Assembly: GCA_963778385.1 (NCBI GenBank) | Contig: CAVZUA010000008.1 | Coordinates: 62,001-126,000 of the forward strand | Reading direction: 5' to 3' | From: DATARH01 sp963778385 | Lineage (GTDB): Bacteria; Pseudomonadota; Alphaproteobacteria; ATCC43930; CGMCC-115725 | Length of the DNA stretch: 64,000 nucleotides | In this document: positions 28,265 through 38,384 of the stretch, piece after piece | Position numbering within the stretch: position 1 is the stretch's first letter | Layout: each line of letters starts with the position of its first letter | The notes under the pieces: generated by a model | Database searches by the model: none | The model's input: the letters and a program-made list of their open reading frames with translations, nothing else | Told to the model about the DNA's origin: nothing | Translations under genes and position numbers: made by a program

Positions 28265-30607
28265 TTGACCCTCATTGCTGCGGTGATCGTTCTGGCCGTG
28301 GTGATCGGGCTGGGCGGGCTTGCCCTGCACATGCGCGCCCGGCTCAGCGCCGCCGAAGCAGCCCGCGACGCGGCGGAGGGGCGTTGCGCCGGACTCGCCG
28401 CCGTGCTCGACACCGCCCCGCTCGCCGGCTTTGTGTGGCGCGCCGACGGCAGCGAGGCCGCGCTCGGCTTGCTGCCGGGGACGAGCACTGCCAGCTTCGC
28501 CGAGTTCCGCGCTCGTCTCGACACCGATCGCGCGGCGCGGCTCTCGGCCGCCGTCGAGGCTTTGCGGGCAACCGGCAGCGCCTTCGCCGACACCGTCAGC
28601 CTGGCCGACGGCAGTGCTTATGTGGTGACCGGGCGGCGTGCCCAGAGTGGCGATTGCGTGCTGTGGATGAACGACATCAGTCGCACGCGGGCGATCGAGG
28701 CGGCGCATGCGCTGTCGCAGAGCACTGCGTCAGCGGTGCGCGCGATGCTGGAGGCGATGCCGGTGCCGATCTGGCGGCGCGACCGCAACTTGTCGCTGGT
28801 CGATTGCAACGCCGCCTATGCCGCCGCGCTCGACACGACCCGCGAGATCGCGCTCGCCGAAGGCCGCGAGCTGGCGCCGGAGAGCGGGCGCGGCAAGGCG
28901 CTGGAGCTGGCCCGCGCCGCCGCTACGGGCAAGACGCTGACCGAGCCGCATCATCTGGTGATCGGCGGCGCGCGACACCTGATCGAGATCACCGAGACGC
29001 CCGACCGCGAAGGCGGCACGATCGGCTTCGCGATCGACCGCACTGACCGCGAAGCCGCCGAGGCCGAGCTCCAGCGCCATGTCAGCGCGCATGGCGGCGT
29101 GCTGGAAAACATCCACGCCGCCGTCGCGATCTACGGCCCCGACAAACGCCTGAGATTCGCCAACGCCGCGTTCGCCGCGCTGTGGGGCATCGAGACCGAT
29201 TTCCTCGCCGCCGGTCCGTCGCTCGACGAGCTGCTGGAGCGGCTCCGCGAACGGCGCCGCATCCCCGAACTCGCCGATTTCCGCGCCTTCAAGCGGCAGC
29301 AGCTCGGGATGTTCACCTCACTGATCGAACCGCAGCAGGAGCTGTTGCACCTGCCCGACGGGCGCACGCTGAGCCTCGCCATCTCGCCGCATCCCTTGGG
29401 CGGGCTGGTGTTCGTCTATGAAGACGTAACCGACCGGCTGGCGCTCGAACGCTCGTACAACACGCTGATCGAGGTGCAGCGCGAGTCGCTCGACAACCTG
29501 TTCGAGAGTATCGCGGTGATCGGCAGCGACGGCCGGCTCAAGCTGCACAACCCGCCCTATCGCAAGATCTGGGATCTGTCCGAGGCCGATCTCGAAGGCG
29601 AGCCGCATATCGGCGAGATCGTCGAGAAGACCCGCGGTTTCTACGACGATGGCGCGGTCCCCTGGGCGGCGCTCAAGCAACGGATCATCGCGCGCATCTC
29701 CGATGGCGGGTTGGCCCGCGACCTGCTCGACCGCGCGGATGGCAGCGTGCTGCAAGTTGCGACCGTGCCGCTGCCCGACGGCAACGTGTTGCTGAGCTAC
29801 ATGGACGTCACCGATACGCAGCGGGTCGAGCGGGCGTTGCGCGAGCGCAACGAGGCGCTCGAAACCGCCGGCCGGCTCAAGACCGAGTTCATCGCCAACG
29901 TCTCATACGAGCTGCGCACGCCCCTGAATGCGATCATCGGCTTCGCGGAAATCCTCGCCAACGAATATTTCGGGACGCTGACGCCGCGCCAGCTCGACTA
30001 CAGCCGCGGGATACTCGACAGCTCGCATCGGCTGATGTCGTTGATCAACGACATCCTCGACCTGGCGACGATCGAAGCCGGCTACATGACGCTCGAGACC
30101 AGCGAGGTCGATGTCCACGACATGCTGGAATCGGTGATGACGCTCACCCGCGAGCGCGCGCGCAACCAGAGCCTCGACTTGTCGTTCCATTGCCCCGACG
30201 ACATCGGCAGCGTCGCCGCCGACGACCGGCGGCTACGCCAGGCGCTGTTCAACCTGATCTCGAACGCGATCAAGTTCACCCCGCCCGGCGGCTCGATCCG
30301 CCTCGAAGCGGAGCGCGAGGTGGGGCAGGACAGCGACGAGCTGGTGCTGACCGTGGCCGATACCGGCGTCGGCATACCGGTCTCCGACCAGGCGCGGGTT
30401 TTCGAGAAATTCGAGCGCGGCGATCCGACACTGGCGCAGACTGGCGCCGGCTTGGGGCTCTCGCTCGTCAAGAGCCTCATCGAGTTGCATGGCGGCACGG
30501 TGACGATCGAGTCGAGCCCCGGTAACGGGACGATCGTGCGCTGCCACCTGCCGACAGGCCACTACGCGACCCCCACCGCCGCGCCGCAGGAAGCAGTGGT
30601 GCATTAA
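28265..30607 (+). CDS. divL: DivL-type PAS pseudokinase (Tyr in place of phospho-His)
   Basis: A 780-residue protein with one N-terminal membrane helix (LIAAVIVLAVVIGLGGLAL), about 500 residues of PAS-like repeats, then a histidine-kinase core. The H-box reads NVSYELRTPLNAIIGF: Tyr548 replaces the usual His. The ATPase part is complete: NLISNAIKFTPPGG, VADTGVGIP, TGAGLGLSLVKSL. Caulobacter DivL has the same Tyr and nearly the same length and position (Tyr550 of 769), and acts on CckA to control CtrA and the cell cycle. The TTG start is inferred from the helix. Genes such as tsaE, often next, are absent. Confidence 0.88.
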   Translation: MTLIAAVIVLAVVIGLGGLALHMRARLSAAEAARDAAEGRCAGLAAVLDTAPLAGFVWRADGSEAALGLLPGTSTASFAEFRARLDTDRAARLSAAVEALRATGSAFADTVSLADGSAYVVTGRRAQSGDCVLWMNDISRTRAIEAAHALSQSTASAVRAMLEAMPVPIWRRDRNLSLVDCNAAYAAALDTTREIALAEGRELAPESGRGKALELARAAATGKTLTEPHHLVIGGARHLIEITETPDREGGTIGFAIDRTDREAAEAELQRHVSAHGGVLENIHAAVAIYGPDKRLRFANAAFAALWGIETDFLAAGPSLDELLERLRERRRIPELADFRAFKRQQLGMFTSLIEPQQELLHLPDGRTLSLAISPHPLGGLVFVYEDVTDRLALERSYNTLIEVQRESLDNLFESIAVIGSDGRLKLHNPPYRKIWDLSEADLEGEPHIGEIVEKTRGFYDDGAVPWAALKQRIIARISDGGLARDLLDRADGSVLQVATVPLPDGNVLLSYMDVTDTQRVERALRERNEALETAGRLKTEFIANVSYELRTPLNAIIGFAEILANEYFGTLTPRQLDYSRGILDSSHRLMSLINDILDLATIEAGYMTLETSEVDVHDMLESVMTLTRERARNQSLDLSFHCPDDIGSVAADDRRLRQALFNLISNAIKFTPPGGSIRLEAEREVGQDSDELVLTVADTGVGIPVSDQARVFEKFERGDPTLAQTGAGLGLSLVKSLIELHGGTVTIESSPGNGTIVRCHLPTGHYATPTAAPQEAVVH

Positions 30608-30718
30608 CATCGCGGCGTCCTTCGAGACGACCGCGGGGTGCCCCTGCAGCTTCGGACCATGACGGGTTTCGCGGAAGCCGCTATGGTGCATCGCAAGCGC
30701 TGACCTAGCGGAGCCGCC

Positions 30719-31894
30719 ATGCCGATCATTCCCGAGGTGCTCGAAAGCCTCGACGAACTGACCCAGATCCGCCGCGACATCCACGCCCACCCCGAACTCG
30801 GCTTCGAGGAGGAGCGCACCGCGGACGTCGTCGCCGCGAAGCTCAAGGAATTGGGCTGCGAGGTGCATCGCGGGCTGGCAACCACGGGGGTCGTCGGCAC
30901 GCTGCGGCGCGGCAACTCGCTGCGCGCGATCGGCCTGCGCGCCGACATGGACTGCCTGCCGATGCAGGAATTGAACGAGTTCGCCCATCGCTCGACCCAT
31001 GCCGGCAAGATGCACGCCTGCGGCCATGACGGGCACACCACGATGCTGCTCGGCGCCGCGCAATACCTCTCCAGAACCAGGAATTTCGACGGCACCGTTC
31101 ACTTCATCTTCCAGCCTGGCGAGGAAGGCTACGGCGGCGGCCGGGTCATGGTCGAACAGGGGCTGTTCGAGAAATTCCCCTGCGACGCGGTGTTCGCGAT
31201 GCACAACAAGCCGGGCATCCCGGTCGGCCATTTTGCCACCCGCGCCGGGCCGCTGCTCGCCGCGACCGACCGCTTCGACATCACCGTGCGCGGCCAAGGA
31301 GTGCACGCCGCGTATCCGCAGGGCGGCGTCGACCCGTTTGTCGCCAGCGCGCAGATCGTCACCGCGCTGCAGTCGATCGTCGCGCGCAATATCGATCCCG
31401 TCGACTCCGCGGTCGTCACCGTCGGCTTCATGCGCGGCGGCACGGCTTATAACGTGATCCCGGACGAGGTCGAGATCGGCGGCACGGTGCGCACCTTCCG
31501 GGCGCAGACCCAGGACCTCGTCGAGCGGCGCATGCGCGAGATCGTCGAGGGCACCGCCGCCGCCTGCGGCGCGACGGCGAAATTCGACTACCGCCGCGGT
31601 TATCCGCCGACCGTCAACCACGCCACCGAGGCCGAATTCGCCTGCGATGTCGTGGCGGAGCTCCTTGGCGACGACAAGGTCAACCGCAACGTCTCGCCTA
31701 CCCTCGGCGGCGAGGATTTCTCGTACATGCTGCAGGCGGTGCCCGGCGCGATGATGTGGCTTGGCAACGGCGCCGGCGAAGGCGGCTGCTACCTGCACAA
31801 TGCGCGCTACGACTTCAACGACACGGCGCTGCCCTACGGCGTGAGCTTCTTTGTCCGCCTGGCCGAGCGCTTCCTCGAAAAGACCGACACCTAA
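30719..31894 (+). CDS. M20 family amidohydrolase (hippurate hydrolase-like)
   Basis: A 391-residue peptidase of the M20D aminoacylase group. It opens RRDIHAHPELGFEE, has RADMDCLPMQE and the metal-binding HACGHDGHTTMLLGA, FQPGEEGYGGG with the general-base Glu, and a dimer domain with GQGVHAAYPQGGVDP. The final metal ligand is in SPTLGGEDFSYML. It hydrolyses N-acyl amino acids or similar amides in the cytosol. GGAG precedes the ATG. The gene stands between repeat elements. Confidence 0.92.
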   Translation: MPIIPEVLESLDELTQIRRDIHAHPELGFEEERTADVVAAKLKELGCEVHRGLATTGVVGTLRRGNSLRAIGLRADMDCLPMQELNEFAHRSTHAGKMHACGHDGHTTMLLGAAQYLSRTRNFDGTVHFIFQPGEEGYGGGRVMVEQGLFEKFPCDAVFAMHNKPGIPVGHFATRAGPLLAATDRFDITVRGQGVHAAYPQGGVDPFVASAQIVTALQSIVARNIDPVDSAVVTVGFMRGGTAYNVIPDEVEIGGTVRTFRAQTQDLVERRMREIVEGTAAACGATAKFDYRRGYPPTVNHATEAEFACDVVAELLGDDKVNRNVSPTLGGEDFSYMLQAVPGAMMWLGNGAGEGGCYLHNARYDFNDTALPYGVSFFVRLAERFLEKTDT

Positions 31895-31897
31895 CCT

Positions 31898-31975
31898 CGT
31901 CACCCCCGCGAAGGCGGGGGTCCAGGGATAAGCGACGGAGCTGTAGCCCTGGATTCCCGCCTTCGCGGGAATGAC
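31898..31975. repeat. Family D palindrome
   Basis: CGTCACCCCCGCGAAGGCGG and GGGTCCAGGG on the left are mirrored by CCCTGGATTCCCGCCTTCGC and GGGAATGACG on the right. It is the second copy of the element at 18675-18752, in the opposite orientation. Confidence 0.75.
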
Positions 31976-32007
31976 GAACCCCAAATGAGACTCTGGAGAA
32001 CACACCG

Positions 32008-32829
32008 ATGAGAGTGCATGTCGTCAATATAATGCGCGGCGAGCCCGGCATCGCCGGCAAAACGCTGGACCGTTTTTCGAGCTTCGCCGAGGCCGTCGAG
32101 GCGCACGGCTTTCACGGGCTGTGGATGACCAACTCGTTCGGCCGCGGCCGCGCGACGCTCGATCCGATCGTGCTGATGAGCGTCGCCGCCGCCGTCACCA
32201 AGAAGGTCGAGATCGGCACTTGCGTCCTTCAAGTGCCGGTGCGCCACCCGGTCGAGCTGGCGCATCGCTGCGAGGGGCTGCATGCATTGCTGGGCGACCG
32301 GCTGATGCTCGGCCTCGGCTGCGGCTCGACCAAGGCCGACTTCGACCTGGTCGGCGAGGATTACGACGGCCGTTTCAAGAACCTGATGACCTCGCTCGAC
32401 ATCATGCGCGACGCCTGGGCCGGCAAGCCGCTGGCCGGCGGTCAGCTGACCCCGTGGCCGGGTTGCGAAGGCGGCCCGCATCTGATGCTCGGCGCGTGGC
32501 GCAACAAGCGCTGGATCGTCTATGCCGCCGAGCGCTGTGCCGGCTGGATCGCCTCCGGCCTCTACAGCCAGCCGGAGGAGCTGGTGAACGGCGTCCAGTT
32601 CTACCGCGATGCCGGCGGCAAGCGCGCCGTGCTGTCCAACGTTATCGTCGAGTTGCAGGGTGACGTCGCCAACATGCCGCTCGCGGGCCGCGCGACGATG
32701 CAGATCACCAATGCCGACGAGGCGCTCGACCGGCTGAAGCGCATCCGCACCGTCGGCTTCGACGACGTGCTGTGCATGGTCCGCCCCGAAGGCCTCGACG
32801 ACCTCGCCCGCCTTAGGGACAAGCTGTAA
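32008..32829 (+). CDS. LLM-class (luciferase-like) flavin oxidoreductase
   Basis: A 273-residue TIM-barrel flavoenzyme of the luciferase-like monooxygenase superfamily. Seen are FSSFAEAVEAHGFHGLWMTN, VEIGTCVLQVPVRHPVELA and LLGDRLMLGLGCGSTKADFD, all typical of F420- or FMN-linked members. It is shorter than the usual 300-340 residues, lacking part of the C-terminal insertion. The substrate is unknown. A GGAG lies 8 bases before the ATG. Confidence 0.82.
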   Translation: MRVHVVNIMRGEPGIAGKTLDRFSSFAEAVEAHGFHGLWMTNSFGRGRATLDPIVLMSVAAAVTKKVEIGTCVLQVPVRHPVELAHRCEGLHALLGDRLMLGLGCGSTKADFDLVGEDYDGRFKNLMTSLDIMRDAWAGKPLAGGQLTPWPGCEGGPHLMLGAWRNKRWIVYAAERCAGWIASGLYSQPEELVNGVQFYRDAGGKRAVLSNVIVELQGDVANMPLAGRATMQITNADEALDRLKRIRTVGFDDVLCMVRPEGLDDLARLRDKL

Positions 32830-32853
32830 CGGTTTGGGCTGCACGGCAATCCT

Positions 32854-33195
32854 GCGTCCTTCGAGACGCGCTTTGCGAGCGCTCCTCAGAGCCTGACTGG
32901 AAAAGCGTTTGGCTCGTTTCCAAGGCGCTGTTTTTCCCTCGTCATTCCGGGGCATCGCACAGCGATGAACCCGGAACCCATGCACACGGACCTCGAAAAG
33001 TGCGTTCCGACACCGCAACCCTCATCCGACAAGCCCGTGTGCATGGGTTCCGGGTTCGGCCCGGTGGTCCGCCCCGGAATGACAGAGGTAATTTCCAGTC
33101 AGGCTCTCAGGATGACCGAGGTCAGTGGGCGGCGTAGAGAAAATCGTCATCCTGAGGAGGCTGCGAAGCAGCCGTTTCGAAGGACGCACCCCGAC
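32854..33195. repeat. Composite repeat B-A-B'
   Basis: Module A (32941-33083, 143 bases) begins GTCATTCCGGGGCATCGC and ends GCCCCGGAATGAC. Its arms contain AACCCGGAACCCATG and CATGGGTTCCGGGTT. On each side lies a B module: TGCGTCCTTCGAGACGCGC with CTCCTCAGAGCCTGAC on the left and its inverse ending TTTCGAAGGACGCACC on the right. No coding is seen in this 400-base gap. Confidence 0.8.
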
Positions 33196-33234
33196 TGTTG
33201 ACGCCCGCCGAACCGCCGCTTACCTAAGCGTTCC

Positions 33235-33759
33235 ATGGCTGTTCTTCCGATCATCACGGCGCCCGACCCGCGCCTCAAACTCATCGCCAAGCCGGTCGGC
33301 AAGGTCGACGCCAAAACACGCCGGCTGATGGACGATATGCTCGACACGATGTACGGCTCGATCGGCATCGGCCTCGCCGCGCCTCAGGTCGGCGTGTCGC
33401 AACGGATCATCGTCATCGATGTCGCCCGTGAGGGCGAGAAGGCCAACCCGAAGCGCATCGCCAACCCCGAAATCCTTTGGCGCTCGGACGAGACGACCGT
33501 GGCGCAGGAAGGCTGCCTCTCGGTGCCGGAGCATTACGCCGATGTCAGCCGCGCCGCGAAGATCCGGCTGCGCTATCTCGACCACGAGAACGAAATCCGC
33601 GAGATCGACGCCGACGGGTTGCTGGCGACCTGCCTGCAGCACGAGATCGACCATCTCGACGGCGTGCTGTTCGTCGATCACATCTCGGCGCTGAAGCGCG
33701 GCATGATCCTGCGTAAGCTCCAGAAGGCCAAGCGCGGCCGCACCCTCGCGCCGGCCTGA
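33235..33759 (+). CDS. def: Peptide deformylase
   Basis: A 174-residue metalloenzyme that removes formyl from nascent N-termini. All three family motifs are present: GIGLAAPQVG, QEGCLSVPEHYADV and QHEIDHLDGVLF (metal His pair and catalytic Glu). It is followed by fmt and truA on the same strand, the common def-fmt-truA order, with a repeat in the def-fmt gap. Confidence 0.96.
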   Translation: MAVLPIITAPDPRLKLIAKPVGKVDAKTRRLMDDMLDTMYGSIGIGLAAPQVGVSQRIIVIDVAREGEKANPKRIANPEILWRSDETTVAQEGCLSVPEHYADVSRAAKIRLRYLDHENEIREIDADGLLATCLQHEIDHLDGVLFVDHISALKRGMILRKLQKAKRGRTLAPA

Positions 33760-33771
33760 CGGCATTGCCGC

Positions 33772-33870
33772 TTAACCCCCATCCCAACCTTCCCCCGCCA
33801 GCGGGGGAAGGAGCGCGCCGGCACCCGCAATCCCCCTCCCCCGCCAGCGGGGAAGGGCCGGGGTGGGGGT
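33772..33870. repeat. Family C palindromic repeat next to the fmt start
   Basis: TAACCCCCATCCCAACCTTC and CCCCGCCAGCGGGGGAAGG on the left are mirrored by CCCCCTCCCCCGCCAGCGGG and GGCCGGGGTGGGGG on the right. The right end supplies the G-rich sequence just before the fmt ATG, so the repeat may contain its ribosome site. Confidence 0.7.
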
Positions 33871-33877
33871 GCCGCCG

Positions 33878-34800
<923 letters not shown>

Positions 34801-34819
<19 letters not shown>

Positions 34820-35544
34820 CGCTCGAATATGACGGCAGCGGCCTCGTCGGCTGGCAGCGGCAGCCGAGCGGCATCTCAGTGCAGGCGGCGCTCGAAGACG
34901 CGTTCGCGAAATTCTGCGGCGAGACGCTGCGGGTGCACGGCGCCGGGCGGACTGATGCCGGCGTCCACGCGCTGGCGCAATGCGCGCATGTCGACCTGAC
35001 GCGCGAGCAAACGCCCGACACGATCCGCGGCGCGCTCAACCATCACCTGCGTCCGGCGGCGATCTGCGTGCTGCTGGTCGAGCCGGTCGCCACCGACTTC
35101 GATGCGCGCCGCTCGGCGATCGGCCGCGTCTACCGCTACCGCATCCTCAACCGCCGGTCACCCCCGGTTCTCGACCGAATGCGGGTCTGGCATGTCCCGC
35201 CGCCGCTCGACGTCGCGGCAATGCGGGAAGGTGCCCGACACCTCCTCGGCCGGCACGACTTCACGACCTTTCGCGACTCGCTGTGCCAGGCGAAGTCGCC
35301 GGTCAAAACGCTGGATGCACTCGACGTGTCGCAAGTGGGCGAGGAAATCCACATCGAGGCCCAGGCACGATCGTTCCTTCATCATCAGGTCCGCAACATG
35401 GCCGGGACGCTGAAGCTTGTCGGTCTCGGCCAGTGGAGCCCCGCAGACGTTGCGACTGCACTCGAGGCGCGCGACCGCCGCGCCGGCGGCCCGACCGCGC
35501 CAGCCGAGGGGCTCTATCTCGTGGAAGTGAAATACCCTCAATAA
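34801..35544 (+). CDS. truA: tRNA pseudouridine synthase A (positions 38-40)
   Basis: A 247-residue TruA. It starts MPRYKLTLEYDGSGLVGWQR and holds the catalytic Asp in VHGAGRTDAGVHALAQ. Later motifs are GRVYRYRILNRR and FLHHQVRNMAGTL. It modifies the tRNA anticodon arm. It overlaps fmt at its start and converges with a membrane-protein gene, overlapping by 7 bases at its end. Confidence 0.96.
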
Positions 35545-36116
35545 AGCGCCGTGCTCACATGGGTGAGCAGCGTCGCCAGCGCGATGTCGGCGACGATCAC
35601 GAACACGGCTCGCGGCCGGCTGATCGCCAGCGCGACGCGCGCGACGTACCACTCGTAGACCAGCGCGGCAATCCCGACCACGAGATCAGCGATCAGCACC
35701 CCTTCGGCCGACAGCAAACCGGTCGCGCCGCCCAGCGCGACAAGGGTAAAGACCACCATCTGCGGCACCTGGCACCAGTTATAGGCGGTCATGAACCCGA
35801 AATAGTGGTCATCCCGCTGCAACCGATCAACCAGCGGCAACATCAGCAGCGGGAACGCGACCCACGAAATCACGTAATGGATCGTTTCGACCAGCACCTG
35901 CCGCACGGGGTCGATTTCGGCGGGCGTCCCGATCTCGATCGGGAAGGCCAACAGGATCAGATAGAGCGGATAGCACAGCGCCCCCGCTCCGAATGAGCGC
36001 CAGAACCCCTGTTCGCTGGTATCAAAATAGGCGAGGCCTCTGGCGTCGCCACGCGCCAGGCGCAGCGCCCCGGTCAGCGCCAGCCACCCTTCCGCCGCCC
36101 AGGAAGCGGTCGTCAT
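35538..36116 (-). CDS. Multi-spanning inner-membrane protein, unknown
   Basis: A 192-residue protein with about five predicted membrane helices, for example SFGAGALCYPLYLILLAFPI, VISWVAFPLLMLPLV, MVVFTLVALGGATGLL and VFVIVADIALATLLTH. The N-terminal part (GWLALTGALRLARGDARGLAYF) and general layout resemble Yip1-like transporters-of-unknown-role proteins, but I cannot name a family. It follows dapE by 7 bases, so it ends the dapD-dapE transcript. Confidence 0.72.
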   Translation of the reverse strand: MTTASWAAEGWLALTGALRLARGDARGLAYFDTSEQGFWRSFGAGALCYPLYLILLAFPIEIGTPAEIDPVRQVLVETIHYVISWVAFPLLMLPLVDRLQRDDHYFGFMTAYNWCQVPQMVVFTLVALGGATGLLSAEGVLIADLVVGIAALVYEWYVARVALAISRPRAVFVIVADIALATLLTHVSTALY

Positions 36117-36123
36117 CGGCGCG

Positions 36124-37278
36124 TCAAGCGTTGCCGAAGAAACGGTCGAGAAACCCGCCGTAGATCGCCACCAGCCGCGTGATGTCGCCGAGTTCGACGC
36201 GCTCGTCGACCTTGTGCATGGTCTGCCCGACGAGACCGAACTCGGCGACGGGGCAATAGGCGTGGATAAAGCGCGCGTCCGAGGTGCCGCCGGTCGTGCT
36301 CAGCTCGGGCGTCATGCCGGTGACGTCGTAGATCGCGCCGGTCAGGCAATCGCTAACCTTGCCGGGCGGCACCAGGAAGCTCTCCCCGCTCACCTCCCAG
36401 GTGAGCCGGTAGTTCGTGTCGACACGATCGAGCGTTTCCTTGACCCAGGCCTTGAGCTTGTCGCTGCTCCACTGATCGTTGAAGCGGATGTTGAAGACCG
36501 CTTTCGCGGCGCCCGGGATGACGTTGGTCGCCGGGTTGCCGATGTCGATCGTCGTCACCTGAAGCCCGGATTTCTGGAAGTGCTCGGTGCCGTCGTCGAG
36601 CGGCTGCGCGGTCAGCGTAGCGAGCAGCGCTACCAGCCGATGCGCCGCATTATCCGCGAGATGCGGATAGGCGACATGGCCTTGTACCCCCTCAATCGAA
36701 AGCCGGCCGGTGATGCTGCCACGCCGGCCGATCTTGATCATGTCGCCAAGCTGAGTCGCCGAAGTCGGTTCGCCGACGACGCAGGCATCGATGACCTCGC
36801 CGCGCGCCTTGAGCCACTCCAGCACCTTCCGGGTGCCGTTGATCGCGACCCCCTCCTCATCGCCGGTGATCAGGAAGCTGATCGACCCCGCGAAATTGCC
36901 GCCGCGGCGGGCGAAGAACTGCTCGGCAGCGGCGACAAAGGCGGCGATCGCGCCCTTCATGTCGACCGCGCCGCGCCCGCATAAAACGCCGTCTTTCAAT
37001 ACCGCGGAGAACGGCTCGAACGACCACGCATCCGCCGCGCCCACCGGTACGACATCGGTGTGGCCCGCAAAGCAGAGGTTGGGGCTGCCGCTCCCGCGGC
37101 GGGCGTAGAGATTGACGATCGGGTCGGTGCCCTCCTCCTCGAACGTCAGCCGATGACAGGTAAAGCCCAGCCCTTCGAGCGTGCGCGCGACGACGTCCAG
37201 CGCCCCTTCGTCCTTCGGCGTGACGCTGGGCCGGCGGATCAGCTCCGCGGCGAGGAGACCGGGATCGACGGCGGTCAT
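36124..37278 (-). CDS. dapE: Succinyl-diaminopimelate desuccinylase
   Basis: A 384-residue M20 metallohydrolase of lysine and peptidoglycan synthesis, hydrolysing N-succinyl-LL-diaminopimelate. Seen are LIRRPSVTPKDEGAL, CFAGHTDVVPVG with the metal His-Asp, GRGAVDMKGAIAAF, and LITGDEEGVAINGT with the catalytic Glu. It lies downstream of dapD with a family A repeat between them. Confidence 0.94.
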   Translation of the reverse strand: MTAVDPGLLAAELIRRPSVTPKDEGALDVVARTLEGLGFTCHRLTFEEEGTDPIVNLYARRGSGSPNLCFAGHTDVVPVGAADAWSFEPFSAVLKDGVLCGRGAVDMKGAIAAFVAAAEQFFARRGGNFAGSISFLITGDEEGVAINGTRKVLEWLKARGEVIDACVVGEPTSATQLGDMIKIGRRGSITGRLSIEGVQGHVAYPHLADNAAHRLVALLATLTAQPLDDGTEHFQKSGLQVTTIDIGNPATNVIPGAAKAVFNIRFNDQWSSDKLKAWVKETLDRVDTNYRLTWEVSGESFLVPPGKVSDCLTGAIYDVTGMTPELSTTGGTSDARFIHAYCPVAEFGLVGQTMHKVDERVELGDITRLVAIYGGFLDRFFGNA

Positions 37279-37289
37279 TGCATTCCCTC

Positions 37290-37433
37290 GTCATTCCGGG
37301 GCGCAGCGAAGATGCGAACCCGGAACCCAGGAACACCGGCATCGACAGTTATGCGCCGGCGCCAGAAACTAAGGCCAGCGAGGTCCGTGTTCATGGGTTC
37401 CGGGTCTGCCCCTTTGGGCCATCCCGGAATGAC
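37290..37433. repeat. Family A palindrome (solitary copy) between dapD and dapE
   Basis: It begins GTCATTCCGGGGCGCAGC and ends with CATCCCGGAATGAC; inner arms GAACCCGGAACCCAGGAACA and TGTTCATGGGTTCCGGG are kept. The centre is the most diverged of the copies. No B modules flank it. Confidence 0.75.
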
Positions 37434-37453
37434 AGTCTCCAGCATAACCATCG

Positions 37454-38296
37454 CTAATCGCGCAACAGCTCGTTGATCGAGGTCTTGGCACGGGTCTGCT
37501 CGTCGACTTGCTTGACGATCACCGCGCAATAGAGGCTTGGGCCGGGCTGGCCGTTGGGCAGCGGCTTGCCGGGCAGCGAGCCGGGCACCACAACCGAATA
37601 GCTCGGTACCCGGCCCAGATGGATTTCACCGGTGTCGCGGTTGACGATCTTGGTCGTCGAGCTGATGAAGGTGCCCATCGCCAGCACCGCGCCCTTCTCG
37701 ACGATCACCCCTTCGACGACCTCGCTGCGCGCGCCGATAAAGCAGTCGTCCTCGATAATCACCGGCTCAGCCTGCAGCGGTTCGAGCACGCCGCCGATCC
37801 CGACGCCGCCCGACAGATGGCAGTTCTTGCCGATCTGCGCGCACGAGCCGACCGTCGCCCAGGTATCGACCATCGTCCCGCTGCCGACATGGGCGCCGAC
37901 ATTCACAAAGCTCGGCATCAGCACGACATTCGGCGCGATATACGCCGAGCGCCGGACGATCGCGCCGGGCACCGCGCGAAACCCGGCCTCGCGGAACCGG
38001 TTGGGTCCCCAGCCGGCGAATTTCGACGGCACCTTGTCCCACCATTTTGCCGCGTCCGGCCCGCCGCCGATCTCGCCCATGTCGTTGAGTCGGAACGACA
38101 ACAGCACCGCCTTCTTGAGCCATTGATGGACCTGCCACTTGCCGCCTGACAACTCGGCGACGCGCAGCTCGCCCGAGTCCATGCCGTCGAGCGCGGCCTC
38201 GACCGCATCGCGGTATTCGCCCTTGGTCGTGGTCGAAATCGTGTCCCGCGCATCCCAGGCGGCATCGATGGTTCGGGCGAGATCGGCTTGGCTCAT
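37454..38296 (-). CDS. dapD: Tetrahydrodipicolinate N-succinyltransferase
   Basis: A 280-residue acyltransferase of the lysine pathway. A helical N-terminal domain is followed by a left-handed beta-helix with hexapeptide repeats: SAYIAPNVVLMPSFVNVGAH, GTMVDTWATVGSCAQIG, CHLSGGVGIGGVLEPLQ and IIEDDCFIGARSEV. It succinylates tetrahydrodipicolinate, giving the precursor later used by DapE. The start at 38296 fits the family length; no clear ribosome site is present. It is divergent from gmhA. Confidence 0.95.
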   Translation of the reverse strand: MSQADLARTIDAAWDARDTISTTTKGEYRDAVEAALDGMDSGELRVAELSGGKWQVHQWLKKAVLLSFRLNDMGEIGGGPDAAKWWDKVPSKFAGWGPNRFREAGFRAVPGAIVRRSAYIAPNVVLMPSFVNVGAHVGSGTMVDTWATVGSCAQIGKNCHLSGGVGIGGVLEPLQAEPVIIEDDCFIGARSEVVEGVIVEKGAVLAMGTFISSTTKIVNRDTGEIHLGRVPSYSVVVPGSLPGKPLPNGQPGPSLYCAVIVKQVDEQTRAKTSINELLRD

Positions 38297-38384
38297 GGAG
38301 GGGGTATCCGAGAAAGGGCTGAAAAAGGGACGCAACCATGATAGAGCCACGCTGGAAGTGTCAACCGAGCCGTCCCTGAGTGCG

